From assembly GCA_022818135.1 (NCBI GenBank), contig JAFMSR010000005.1:34544872-34608871 (forward strand): a stretch of DNA of 64,000 bases, given 5' to 3'. The translations under genes were made by a program, and so were the position numbers. Below, piece by piece: positions 11,760 through 22,819 of this stretch. The notes under the pieces were generated by a model, which saw only the letters and a program-made list of their open reading frames with translations, had not been told where the DNA came from and did not search any database. Each line of letters starts with the position of its first letter. Position 1 is the stretch's first letter. The DNA comes from Saxidomus purpurata. Lineage: Eukaryota; Mollusca; Bivalvia; Venerida; Veneridae.

Positions 11760-14700
11760 GTTTTAATATTTAGCTTTCAAAAATGCATAAGCACCGAAAC
11801 ATTTCAACGATGAATTTGGGATAATATTTCAATGGCTCGATATGTGCATTTACAAAAGTTTACAACATTTTAATAAGCAGCAACAGCTTTTATAGATATA
11901 AATAGTCATTTTCAATTAAATAGAACAACTTCTTCTCTTTATCTGTTTTCATTGCACAGATTGCTGATTGCTAACATTTTTATATACTTGTAAATTAGTT
12001 GAGATATTTTCAGAGACACAGCCATATTTCATCATTGCAGGTACCTAAAGCCACTTCTGGTGCCTAGATGACGATTAAAATGCTAACGTTGGACTTGTAA
12101 TGACATTTTTGCGTTTACATTTTTTATTATTATGAATGAATGCATTGATGATAAAACGGTGTTGATTTTTATTTATGATCCAAAGGAAAATTGTTGTCTA
12201 AATTATAGAGTATGACAGACAAAATCTCTTTTGAGCTGCCTTTAGGCAAACCCCTTTCCGGACGAGATCCTGAAAAACTGCAAACGTACTTATAGTTTCA
12301 GTTCGTTGGAAGGCAATAACCTTTCATAGTCTTTGAACCATACTTGGATTGTGCCCTGCAACAACCATTGGAACTTTTTCATACGCTTATCAATATTGTG
12401 CTACAAAATTAAAGTGAACTTTTCATGTACTATCCGTTTGATGAAAAACAATAGATTTGACACTATTTTCAAACTAATTTAGATTAATTAACCAATTGTA
12501 CATAAACAAATAGTTCTTTGTCTGCACTTGCGTATTAAGCAGCTGAGAACGTCCGATCTAAATATAAATATTATGTTCTTATTTTCGGAAAATCAGCTCA
12601 TCCAGAACGTCATGTACTAAAATAGAAACGGAATTTTCCAAGTCGGTCTATTTTTAGACATTGACATTATGACATAATACAATGATTATTTCATTGCATT
12701 CCTTAGTGTATATCATATGTGAAAAACAAGTTCACTGACTATTAAAAGTATATAAACGTTACTTAAAAGTATATGTATAAAATGACGAAACGGTTTTGAA
12801 ACTTATGTATGCAAATAATTTTACCTAAATATAAAATGGATTATACTTAGATTTTTACCAGGTAAGTGTGGGCTATTAAACTGCTTAAATATCGCGTTTT
12901 CGCAAGCTGACATCATTCTTTCAAAATCATCTATGAGTATTTTAATGATTTTACATTTAACTTTGGATATGGACCAGTTAGCATTTGCATAAAAGGAATT
13001 TATACAAATAGTATTAAACAAAACCAAATGTTCAAACAATTAAGAAAACAATTAGGTAAACAACAAGGATAATGGATATGCAATTAAAGAGATAACAAAG
13101 ATGAAATAAAAAATGCAGTTGAGACAAAACAACAGACTAAGGTTATGGAATACCCTTCATTTTTGCCAAAACTAGGTAAATACACAATAAATGACATACA
13201 ACAAAGAGTGTAGAATGAAAGAAAATGAATTCAGCATAGGGCGTATGAAAACATCCTATAAGGCAACAAGCAAACTCGAAGTACTGTAAATCGCACACAG
13301 CAGACTCATATTCGAAACGTTTCATAACTGGTCCATTTCAGTCAAATACCCTGTCTTTTTGGTAATCAGTTAAATTCACAAGTTAATTGCTAGTTACTCA
13401 CAAAATGTCTTGATATTTTGAAAATACAACATTCCTCCTACGAAAAGCTTAGATAAGAGCAACAGCATGCTGTTTCTAAATAAAGCTGACCAGTGTACCT
13501 GCGGACACGAATATACATGTACTCTTTTTTTTGCAGAGATTAGAATTTTTGGAAAATGAAGAGTTGACATTAATAAAATATATAACGAAAGAAAAGGACT
13601 GAATAATTTGTTTTTCCCTAATAATTGTACACTATATTTGTGCACATGCGATGCACAAGTAAACGTAAAGAATGTACAAATGGTAACCACTGGAGTACAA
13701 AACTAATACAAAAATATCCTAGCTGCAACTATCTACGTTTTATGACACCACTATGACCACAACAGAAGATTACAAAAGTAGCTCTCAAAGTTCTGCTAAA
13801 TTTGCAAAATGCTAAATTCGTGAATGTGACCTTTAGATCATAAACCTGATGACGTACGTAATCTGGGTAAAATCAAATGAATCGATCTTTCATGTTGTAT
13901 ATCAGTGGTACTTTGCAGCAATTTTGTGAAACATTCAACCGTGTGTTAAGAAATTCATTTTGAGTCTGAAGTTCCAAATTCATCTCGTTACAATTAGCTG
14001 AAGTTAATATTTGTTAAACTTATTTTAGAATACCTCAATGAAATCATCACGACATCTTTTTAATTAGATTCTCTTGTTTAACTTTCAAACTATAGAGATT
14101 CCTGTTATGAGCAGCAAACTTTTCTGTTCTGGCAAGATTTACCTAAAATTACTTTTCAAAAAATACATGTTTGACAAGTAGTCCTGCTCGGTATACAATT
14201 TAAGGCAGATTATAATCCTATATAATTCTGATATTACAAGTGCAACCTTGACGTTAAAGTCTAGAAACATAATATTGTGTACATGCTAAAACCCATTTAC
14301 TTCGAAAAACATTTATAAAAATATTTCATCAAAATTTCTGCTACGTAATATTCTATAAAAGGCTACAGCACATTCAATATAATAATATGTTAAATGAATA
14401 CCCGAATAGGTGGATCCATTATATACGGTGTCCAAAACACATAGAGTCATTCGATGCGCTGTCACTTGACATGATAATTTAGGGTATTCTTGGAGATTGA
14501 ATTTCGACGAAAAATTAGCACGAATGAATAAAGTACAGTTAGAAAACATAATATCCGTATTCTCGAACATGCTGATACAAATCCGACATGAAGCCCTGTA
14601 CATTATTTGATTGTCGTAACTAACAACTATATTCTGTCTATGAAATTGAATCTACTCAACCAGATATTTATCTGAAAGACGACACAGCTGCCCAAAATGT

Positions 14701-16140
14701 GGTGCTCTTTGTAATCGATCATTGTCCATATGGTATTTAAATCAATGGAGATTTAGCAAAAATCAGTGTAAAGCGAAAATTTTACGTAGAATTTAAGTGC
14801 TCTCCAAATTTGATACGTTAGAATTTACACACACATTTAACGTTCACAACATATTTTGAAATAATGCATTTACTCCTTTAATTTAAACACATAAACATGT
14901 TGCTCATAGCTTAATACAAACTTCATCACAAAGTTTCCTCGTGGACATAATTTATCACATATCAGTTATGCTTTTTGTTGGACATTTTATTTGTCTCATC
15001 CCATTTAAAATCTTCGAATTGTTGTTTAGCTCACAATGTCATTGAACGGCATCAACACGCGATTACTCGGACTGAAGCCCAAACGGGATGTTTCACCGGT
15101 CACTTGATAGAATTTGTATCTCAAATTGTATATAAAACGTAGACTCCAATTGTTAGTTGTTTTTAGAAACAGTATGTAAGAAATTATGCATCCCTCTAAC
15201 ACTAACAGACTGGCTGTGGAACAAATCCTGGCAACAATTTAAGAAGCATCTAGCTGTTCTCATCAGCCATGCCTAGAATATAATAAATATTCTGTCGAAA
15301 TGTGTATGTTCATCCTTCACATTGACAATCGTCATTTTCCGGGAACTTTTAGACCATAACGTACCAGATTCGCATGTAGCAAATAGAAGCGTTTGGAAAC
15401 TATCCTCCCCCCTCCATGTCCCCCACTTCCCCCGAAATCCTTCCCCTACCCACCAGACACAAAAATTGGCGGCCTATCTAGTTTTATTACTGTTTCCCAA
15501 CTGTTTGTTCGGCCTCAAAATCTACAGTGGCAATCTAGTTATCATGACCAATCAACCTAACAATTTTGAGGACACTATTATACCGCTTTTTCGCATCACA
15601 AAAGTTAGCGTCAAGTTTAGAGTTTCTAAGATATATGAAATAACGAGCTGTTTACGTTTGTGCTTATTACGCCCCTGTTACACTTAGTACAGATTTAATG
15701 TGTGTACATGTATGTAGACTACCCCAACGAAAAACCTGACATGATCTTAAAATTTCCACAAGAAAAACTGTGATACAAAGTATCACAGCGGTCCAACAAA
15801 CAATAATCCCATGTAAGTATTTTGGAAATTGGTGATGGTTGATATTGAGGCATGGCCCCAAAAGAACTCGAGGAAACCAATTCTGGTTGAACAAGCAAAA
15901 CCTGACATGAAACCACATCTACTGACTGATCTGTAGTATCAAAACTTTACTGTTATCAAATAATATTTATACAGTATGTCCAGGAATGCTCTATAGACCG
16001 TTCCTGGTATATCTCAATTTTTCATTACCATTATCCTTATTAATTTGACATGAATGAAAATTTTTATGATTATTTGCCGTAAAATGTTCTTAAATGGTTT
16101 AAAAGCTAAAAATGATTATTAAAATAGCAGAAAAAAAAAT
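11760..16140. other. Intergenic sequence, nothing recognised
   Basis: About 4.4 kb of AT-rich sequence between the two CAP-repeat genes. Open frames here (for example 14313-14603 minus and 15322-15687 plus) have no recognisable domain, no coherent splice context and ordinary intergenic composition. Confidence 0.4.
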
Positions 16141-16234
16141 GGGTGTTGATGGGATTCGAACTCGTGGATTCGTAAAAGTACACTAACACAAAAGTGTATG
16201 AGCTAAAGGCTTTATCCATTACACCACGGAGACA
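16141..16234 (-). other. tRNA-derived sequence
   Basis: On the minus strand an A-box-like GTGGTGTAATGGATAAAG and a B-box-like GAGTTCGAATCCC are separated by an overlong middle segment. A run of nine T follows, as after the tRNA-like part of the 2.7 kb element. The T-stem pairs poorly, so this is a tRNA-derived repeat head and not a functional tRNA. Confidence 0.6.
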
Positions 16235-16239
16235 GACCT

Positions 16240-19200
16240 GTCAAGAAAGGGGAAAAATAGCTACATGTAAGGTAATATCGTATATATTTAAAAAGGCCAT
16301 CAAAGAATATTCAGTCGACTGCACTTCGTTTCTATAATGTCAAAGGCTGTGTAAGTGGAAAAAGCAATCATATATCCATTTTTCTCAGCGTAGATTGCAC
16401 CTGAAACGTGAAAACCGCTTTTTTCTATTTTTATCAGCGTAGATTGCGCCCTCTATGAAACGAACGACAACTCAATTTCAAACGACAACTCTTGCTTTTC
16501 CAAAGAAATTGACTGTGTCTAAAGTTTTCATCTCAGAAGTACCTCAATTTTATAATGAAGAGAGACGCATATGTTCGATCTAGTGCTTAAAGGTCCTCTA
16601 CTAAGCGAAAATTAGTGACAGTCATTTCAGTGGCAAGTACATTACCTTATGCAAGACACTAACTACTGAAGACTGGCAGGATAAAATTTACAGAAAGTGT
16701 TTGGAACACGACGAAAAGTATGTGTATGATGTTGAAATCTCAGTGAATCGACAAAATGACCACCCAGGTCTTTTTAACTTTCTTCATAATGCATAGAAAA
16801 ATAATTGTACATGTACTGTGATTTATTTAGAATTTCTACATACCAACTTTCATTTTTTATTAAAAATAACTTATTTCTGTGCTTTTTAAAGTATATTTGA
16901 ATTTTCGCTTTCCTTAGTATTGGACCTTTAAGTCTCCATGCATCTTTTACTCACCACGCATTAAATATAGCGGGTCGTTGCTGCGGCCCGCAATTACATC
17001 TTGGTTTCCCCTACTTCAAGAAAAGTAGCTGGGTCAATAGAAAGTTCGTATTCATTATACGATCTAAGTGCATACCGTCTGATAGTTTATTATGCGAGGT
17101 TTCAAGTAACCATGTTAGGCTTACAAAGTCTGTTGAGATTGAGATGGAGTTTTAAAAATATAAACCGCTATAATAACAAAAGGCTATTTTCAAGACGAAA
17201 TCATTCTATTAAAATAAAGTTTTCTATTAGAGTTCATTTAATCAGATTTATCAAATGCGATTCCTTCTTACCTAATCCTTGGAGAAACCGATCAGTGGGC
17301 GGTATAGCAATAATGAAACATTACAATCTCGTTGGCAAAGTAAGATAGTGCTGACCACAAAAAGACAAACGAGCCATGAAAAATTAAATCAGATGTTATG
17401 GAGGCGTAGATCTGATTGTAAAGTAAATAACCAGTTTATAAAGTTTTGGTAGCACGTATTGCAAGAACAATGTTTGAAAAAATGCCAACAAACTAATGTC
17501 CTACTACAAACAGAAATTGTTCAAATAATAAAAATGGCATAACACTTAAGTTTAAATAAAACAAAATCCAAATATCAGATACAAGCTTTCTAAAACAACC
17601 CAATATACTTTCAGAATTGCACAACAAAGTTAAACATTTGCCTTGAACATTAATGGATGTTTATCAAATCGCTAGATTTTGTGTTTTTAGTATAAAAAAT
17701 GTACGCCCTTTTCATTCCCAAATATTACAGTTATGTTTCATGTAACTAAAACAAGAAACGGTGGTTGGTTTGAGAGTCATAAAGTCATTATACTGCGGGA
17801 TTTTCTTGCACACACGATCTCTCCTATAATCCTTTTCTGGATTTTGCAAATGATTCTGTAAAATTTGCGCGTTTTCTACATGCATGTATTACAGAAAAGT
17901 ACATATACCTCTTTCAAATAACTTTTTTGAATGAATCAACGTATGTTTGAGGGTCATGTAAGAATTATTCCTATAGAATAATTGCAAAATCTTACCAATA
18001 GTGTCCGATATATAGCTTAAACTATTATCACAAAGAAAACCATGACGTTTTCAACAATTATTTGCAACTCCTATGCAAATGGGTCTGATATATTATACAG
18101 CTTAAAAGTTAAATTAACATAAACTAGCTTACCTATTACACACACACTCAAAACTTTCCTAGTCATCACAAAAAAATAAAATACATTGAATCCCTAGACT
18201 GAATGTGGTCATCTCTATATTCCAACCTCTTATTTTAGAAAGGTGGTATTATTTGACCAGCCGAAAAACGTGATTGGGGTAACAAATGTCAGTCTTGGGT
18301 GATGTTACACCAAGAAGAATCTTTAATGATTTCTGATTTCATGGCAATTATAGCTGTGTCGAGAATTCTGGTCACAGATGATCCCATTTGTCCAGTCGTA
18401 ACAGTCAGAAGTTGAAGTGAACATTCTATGAAAAATGCTATCAAAGGACTTAAGGTAATATTGTAAGACTGTTTTGAAAAGACTCCAACGACTGGTGCCA
18501 GTTTAACAACCAGAACAGTACTCTAGGATTTTTTTCATCTGTACTATATACTTCTGACATCTTAAAACTTTCTTAGTATGTAATAAAATGAAATTAAGAC
18601 ATGTTATAGAACGATGCGTTTTGAAAGACTAACATTTGAGAATAATTTCAGTCAATAATAAATGCGTTTTTCTAAACCAACATGCAAATAGAAAAGTTAC
18701 TGAAGGGGTGCATGCAGACCAAAGGGTCATTTTTTCTGGCGGAGTTGGAAAATTATTGTATTCGTCAGACTCTCATCTGCAACATCTTACAACGTCAGAA
18801 TTTGTTATTGCTTTAGGCATATCCCTAGACTTATTAAACCTGTTGAGATTGACAAAAAAATTTTGTAAGATAAATGTCTTTCTGTCTTAAGAAAAACAAT
18901 TGAATCAGAGGAAGGAGAAGTTATGAAATGTCAGAAGAGAAGACATACATGTACCTGTAAGTAGAAGTTTTTAAAGACTCTTACGATTGATGCCTGTCTA
19001 GGGTGACCCGAGTCGTGAATGCATTCGTATATCTGAGCAGACACCTTTGAGTTGCCATACCCATGAATATTATGACAACGGGACTGGACTTTATAAAATA
19101 AGTTAGACTATTATTGGCGAACCTTGAAGAGGTCACAAGCAGAGGCCGCCCAATATTGATATAGACTCGTTGGTTTCTCTTTTTCTCCCTATAGAAACGA

Positions 19201-19950
19201 GCATTTTTGGGTCCATCAAGAGTTTTTAAAATAAATCAGCAGTTTGTCCATGACATTTCAGCTTACCATCGATGCATGCAAACAAATAACACAGATGATC
19301 ATTACCGGGACTGAAGTTTGGTAAAATGAAGAAAATGAATCAGAAATATAAATATATCAGTCAACACTTGCAGAAGGAACGAATCATGGTTTCCACTATC
19401 TTTTCTAAGGTCGGTGGGTGTACGAATAACAAGTTCAAACTCGTGTACGACCGACCAAAGCGGTAGATATATTCCTCTGTGTATTATTGTTTGATGTTTG
19501 TGGTATTTAGGGATTATTTTTCTTTTTATATATTACAAACAGGGAATTTACATGGGAATGCGTTCACTGAATGTGGAATCTAAAATGTTAAAATGACAGT
19601 ATAATTTCTTTTTCTGTCTCCAATTGAGTAAAAGTCAAGGACTCTTTTTAACTAAATATCACCCGTAATTAAATACTTTATAATCAACAAATCTGCATAA
19701 ACATGCAAGACTAAGATTAAGTAAATACCATGCATTTCTTCTTACTGATTTGCATATTATTTACCTTTGCAAAGGCCTATATTAAAATAGTTTTACGCCA
19801 GAAAAGTTAGAGTTCATGAGTAAATTGTTTGTTAAGCAAATTTATTCATTACATATGAATGAATTGGTATTTTAGAAAATATAAAAGGCTAGTCATGACT
19901 GCCATATGCAAATGAAAGAACATTGCATGAAACAGTTACATAACAAAATC
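16240..19950. other. Intergenic sequence, nothing recognised
   Basis: AT-rich sequence upstream of the second CAP-repeat gene. I found no supported exon or defined element. Confidence 0.4.
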
Positions 19951-19953
19951 TAG

Positions 19954-19961
19954 TATATAAA
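19954..19961 (+). promoter_or_regulatory. TATA box of CAP-repeat gene 2
   Basis: TATATAAA 80 bases upstream of the ATG at 20034, equivalent to the element upstream of copy 1. Confidence 0.6.
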
Positions 19962-20033
19962 GGAAACTATACAAATGCAAGACAAGTACCAAGAAAGTGT
20001 TACTACCAGTAAGACATACTTGTATTTGTAACC

Positions 20034-22689
20034 ATGTTTACCCTGCAACTTTCTCTGTTGTCCTTGTTTGTGCTTGGAGCATATTGTGAAAGCGCGGAGA
20101 GGTTTATGCAATACATTGTTGGAAGACATAATGACTTCAGACAGAGATGGTATATGGACAGACAGTGGGAAAGAATGGTAAGTACAAGTTTCACTGTAGT
20201 TTGATCTATGACCACAGTGGTGTACAGGGATTTTACCGGACTAGCATTTTCTATGTCCTGGACTCGTTTTTAAGTTGAAGGACTCGCATTTACTTACGAT
20301 CATGAGCCCTAAGGACTCAATGAATGCATTTGAGCATAATGGTTATTTTTGCCTTTTGGGTATACTCTGTCATTAGTGCAAGTTTCTTCAATCCATGTGG
20401 GCGCTTGATCTTATCCGAATTTTATCATTCTAAACACTTTGCAAGTGTTTTATGTACTGGTAAACCTAAATTAGATGTACTGTTCCACGAACAACTTTGA
20501 CCAACACGGTGATATAAGTGGAAACAGGTCTAATTTCTGATACAAATGTGAACGATCAAATCTTTAATTTTAGCGTTTCAACATGGAAAAACAAAAGTTT
20601 TCATCGGAATCATCATTGTCCGGGACTCCCAAAATTATTCTGGGACTCCTAAAAAGCAGCAATGAGAGTCGTCCTTGGACTCATCTTACAAAAAAAGCGG
20701 TGGAAATCGGTGGGAATCTTGTTTGTTGTAGGACACAAATTGCTTGAAAATGGATACACATGTATCCTTTTCATGATCTTTTAAATGTAGTACGTTTAAT
20801 ACATCTAATATATAAAGTTATATGGTGAGCGGCCAGGTAATACGGAACCAACACAGCGAGCCGAAATATGATTTTAAACATTCTTTGAGAGCATGCGTTA
20901 TGCAAAAGGTTTGAGTGGAAAGAACAAAAGCATGCCCTACTTTTATCTTGAAAATGTGTGTAAATACACATTGAAAACTATTTTTGAAAGAGTATGTATC
21001 ATTTTTCTGTTCAAATATTTATTGCAGGAGTGGGACAATTCCCTAGCCGAGCAAGCAGACATGAGCATGTCAGAATGTAGAATGGGTGACGGGTACTACA
21101 ATCAAGGTTATCACTATGCCTACTACAGCGGTGGTGACAATTTCTACAATATCCGTAGAGCTTTTGACGAATGGTCCAATGGAATGGAAGGCTTTGACTA
21201 TAGAAACAATGAAGGAGATTTTTATCAGGTGTAGATTTACTCTTCAATAAGTAAACTAAAATATTCTTGCATTCATTTTTCAACTAAATATTTTAACATC
21301 CTAATGCAATTCAATGCCGAACACGTCTTTACTTATCAAGTACAGCAACTGTTATCACATTTAACACTGGTCCGATAATTTCATAGTAAAACATATATTA
21401 AATGCTAAAATATTTTGTTGATACAGAGGGATTGGTACCGAGGCCGTTCAGTTGGTTGTGCAATGAGATGGTGTCCTTCCTTTTTTGCTAACGGTGAAAA
21501 TTACCAGAACATGTGGTTCTTCGGCTGCTCTTATGAACAAAGGTATATTGAAAGCCACATCGGCTAACATTTCATTTCATTGCAATCAGTATTTTTAGAC
21601 ATATTTTAACATTTTAGGGGTCTAAAGTTACCAATTACAAAACATTTGTTTACACTGTGACATTAGATAAGATAATTCATTTCTTATGATTTTTGAAAAT
21701 GCGTCTACATATGTAATTACTGGATCTTTTTGTTAAAATAAAAAGCAACATCTATCCCTGTCGACCATTAAGTTCCATTTTATCTATATTTTGTCAGAGA
21801 ATACATGGAAAATAACGAGTTTAACGGAGGTAATGATAATTACTTCAACAGAGGAGATAGCTGGAATGGTAATAACTACAATGGAGATTACAACAGAGGT
21901 TACTACATGGACAACTTCTACAACAATGGTTATGGTAATGGTGATTACTACAACAACAGGGGTTATTACATGAATAATGACTATTACAATAACTGGAACG
22001 GAAATGGAAACTTCTACAACAGGGGGTATTACATGAACAATGACAATTACAACAACTGGAACGGAAATGGTAACTACAACAACAGAGGTTATTACATGAA
22101 CAATGACTACAACAACTGGAACGGAAATGATAACTACTACAATGGGGGATATAACATGAACAATGACTACTACAACGACTGGAACGGAAATGGTAACAAC
22201 CACAACAGGGGATATTATTGGAATAACGATAACTACAACGGAGAATATAACTACAACAGAGGTTATTACATGAATAATAATTACAACAATGGCTATGAAT
22301 ACGGGAACAGAGAAATGGAAGGTTATAACTACAAGAATGCTAATGGGTATGGAAACTTGTACAATGAAGAAATGGAGGAAAATTGTAAGTGCAGATAAAA
22401 TTCACACCTATTTCATCATAGTTGTTTTATTATCTTGAGTTTCGTGTATCAGTGGTTTATTCTACAGCTTAACTGGTAGTCATTGCTATATATGTTTTAA
22501 AAGCGAAGTTGAAAAGAAAGTCTTCTGTTATTTATGTGCAGCTTACTTTTGGTGAATTTACTTATTTTTATTTCTTCAACGTCAATTAGTAGCAGTATTT
22601 TCTCTTTGTTAAGTAAGTATTCATACATATAAAGCAGTCATTTACCAAATTTCATTATCGGGTTTTGTTTTTCAGATAACGGGAAGTAG
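20034..22689 (+). CDS. Secreted CAP-domain protein with Asn/Tyr/Gly repeats (copy 2, intact frame, no ShKT)
   Basis: Exons 20034-20177, 21028-21228, 21427-21542, 21798-22384 and 22676-22689 join in phase to a 353-residue product. Exons 1-3 have the same lengths (144, 201 and 116 bp) and splice phases as copy 1. The protein has a signal peptide (MFTLQLSLLSLFVLGAYC), the CAP pieces RFMQYIVGRHNDFR, EWDNSLAEQADMSMSEC and WYRGRSVGCAMRWC...FFGCSYEQ, and DFYQ where classical CAP proteins have GHYTQ. Exon 4 is about 195 residues of Asn/Tyr/Gly/Trp repeats with few charged residues. Its donor (AATT|gtaagt) matches the position of the copy 1 donor. The next good acceptor (tttttcag at 22675) opens only Tyr-Asn-Gly-Lys-stop, so the ShKT tail is absent. 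Signal peptide plus a Tyr/Asn-rich low-complexity domain suggests an extracellular matrix, mucus, byssal or shell-associated protein. That role is inferred; catalytic activity is unlikely. Confidence 0.85.
20210..20730. other. Extra sequence in intron 1 of CAP-repeat gene 2
   Basis: The segment repeats 'ggactc' words (for example ggactcgtttttaag, ggactcgcattt, gggactcccaaaatt, gggactcctaaaa) on both sides and has no counterpart I can see in intron 1 of copy 1. It may be an inserted element. I could not define its termini. Confidence 0.3.
21890..22215 (+). repeat. Intragenic coding minisatellite in CAP-repeat gene 2
   Basis: About five units of the same GYYMNNDYYNNWNGNGN pattern seen in copy 1, at roughly 60-63 bp spacing. 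Units vary by whole codons only, so the frame is kept, in contrast to copy 1. Confidence 0.8.
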
Positions 22690-22813
22690 ACGACACTACG
22701 AGAGACCGATAGAAATGTTCTTGACGGGCAAGCAAAGTTTCCCGATTAACCTCATTTTTATATTGTTATACATGTACAATGAATTTGTCCAATTATGATT
22801 TTATTTAGCAAGC

Positions 22814-22819
22814 AATAAA
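22814..22819 (+). terminator. Polyadenylation signal of CAP-repeat gene 2
   Basis: AATAAA 125 bases downstream of the proposed stop codon at 22687-22689, which supports the short last exon as the 3' end. Confidence 0.5.

Noticed and set aside
15322..15687. 121-residue plus-strand frame, proline-rich at the start
   Set aside because: No recognised domain and no plausible exon borders.
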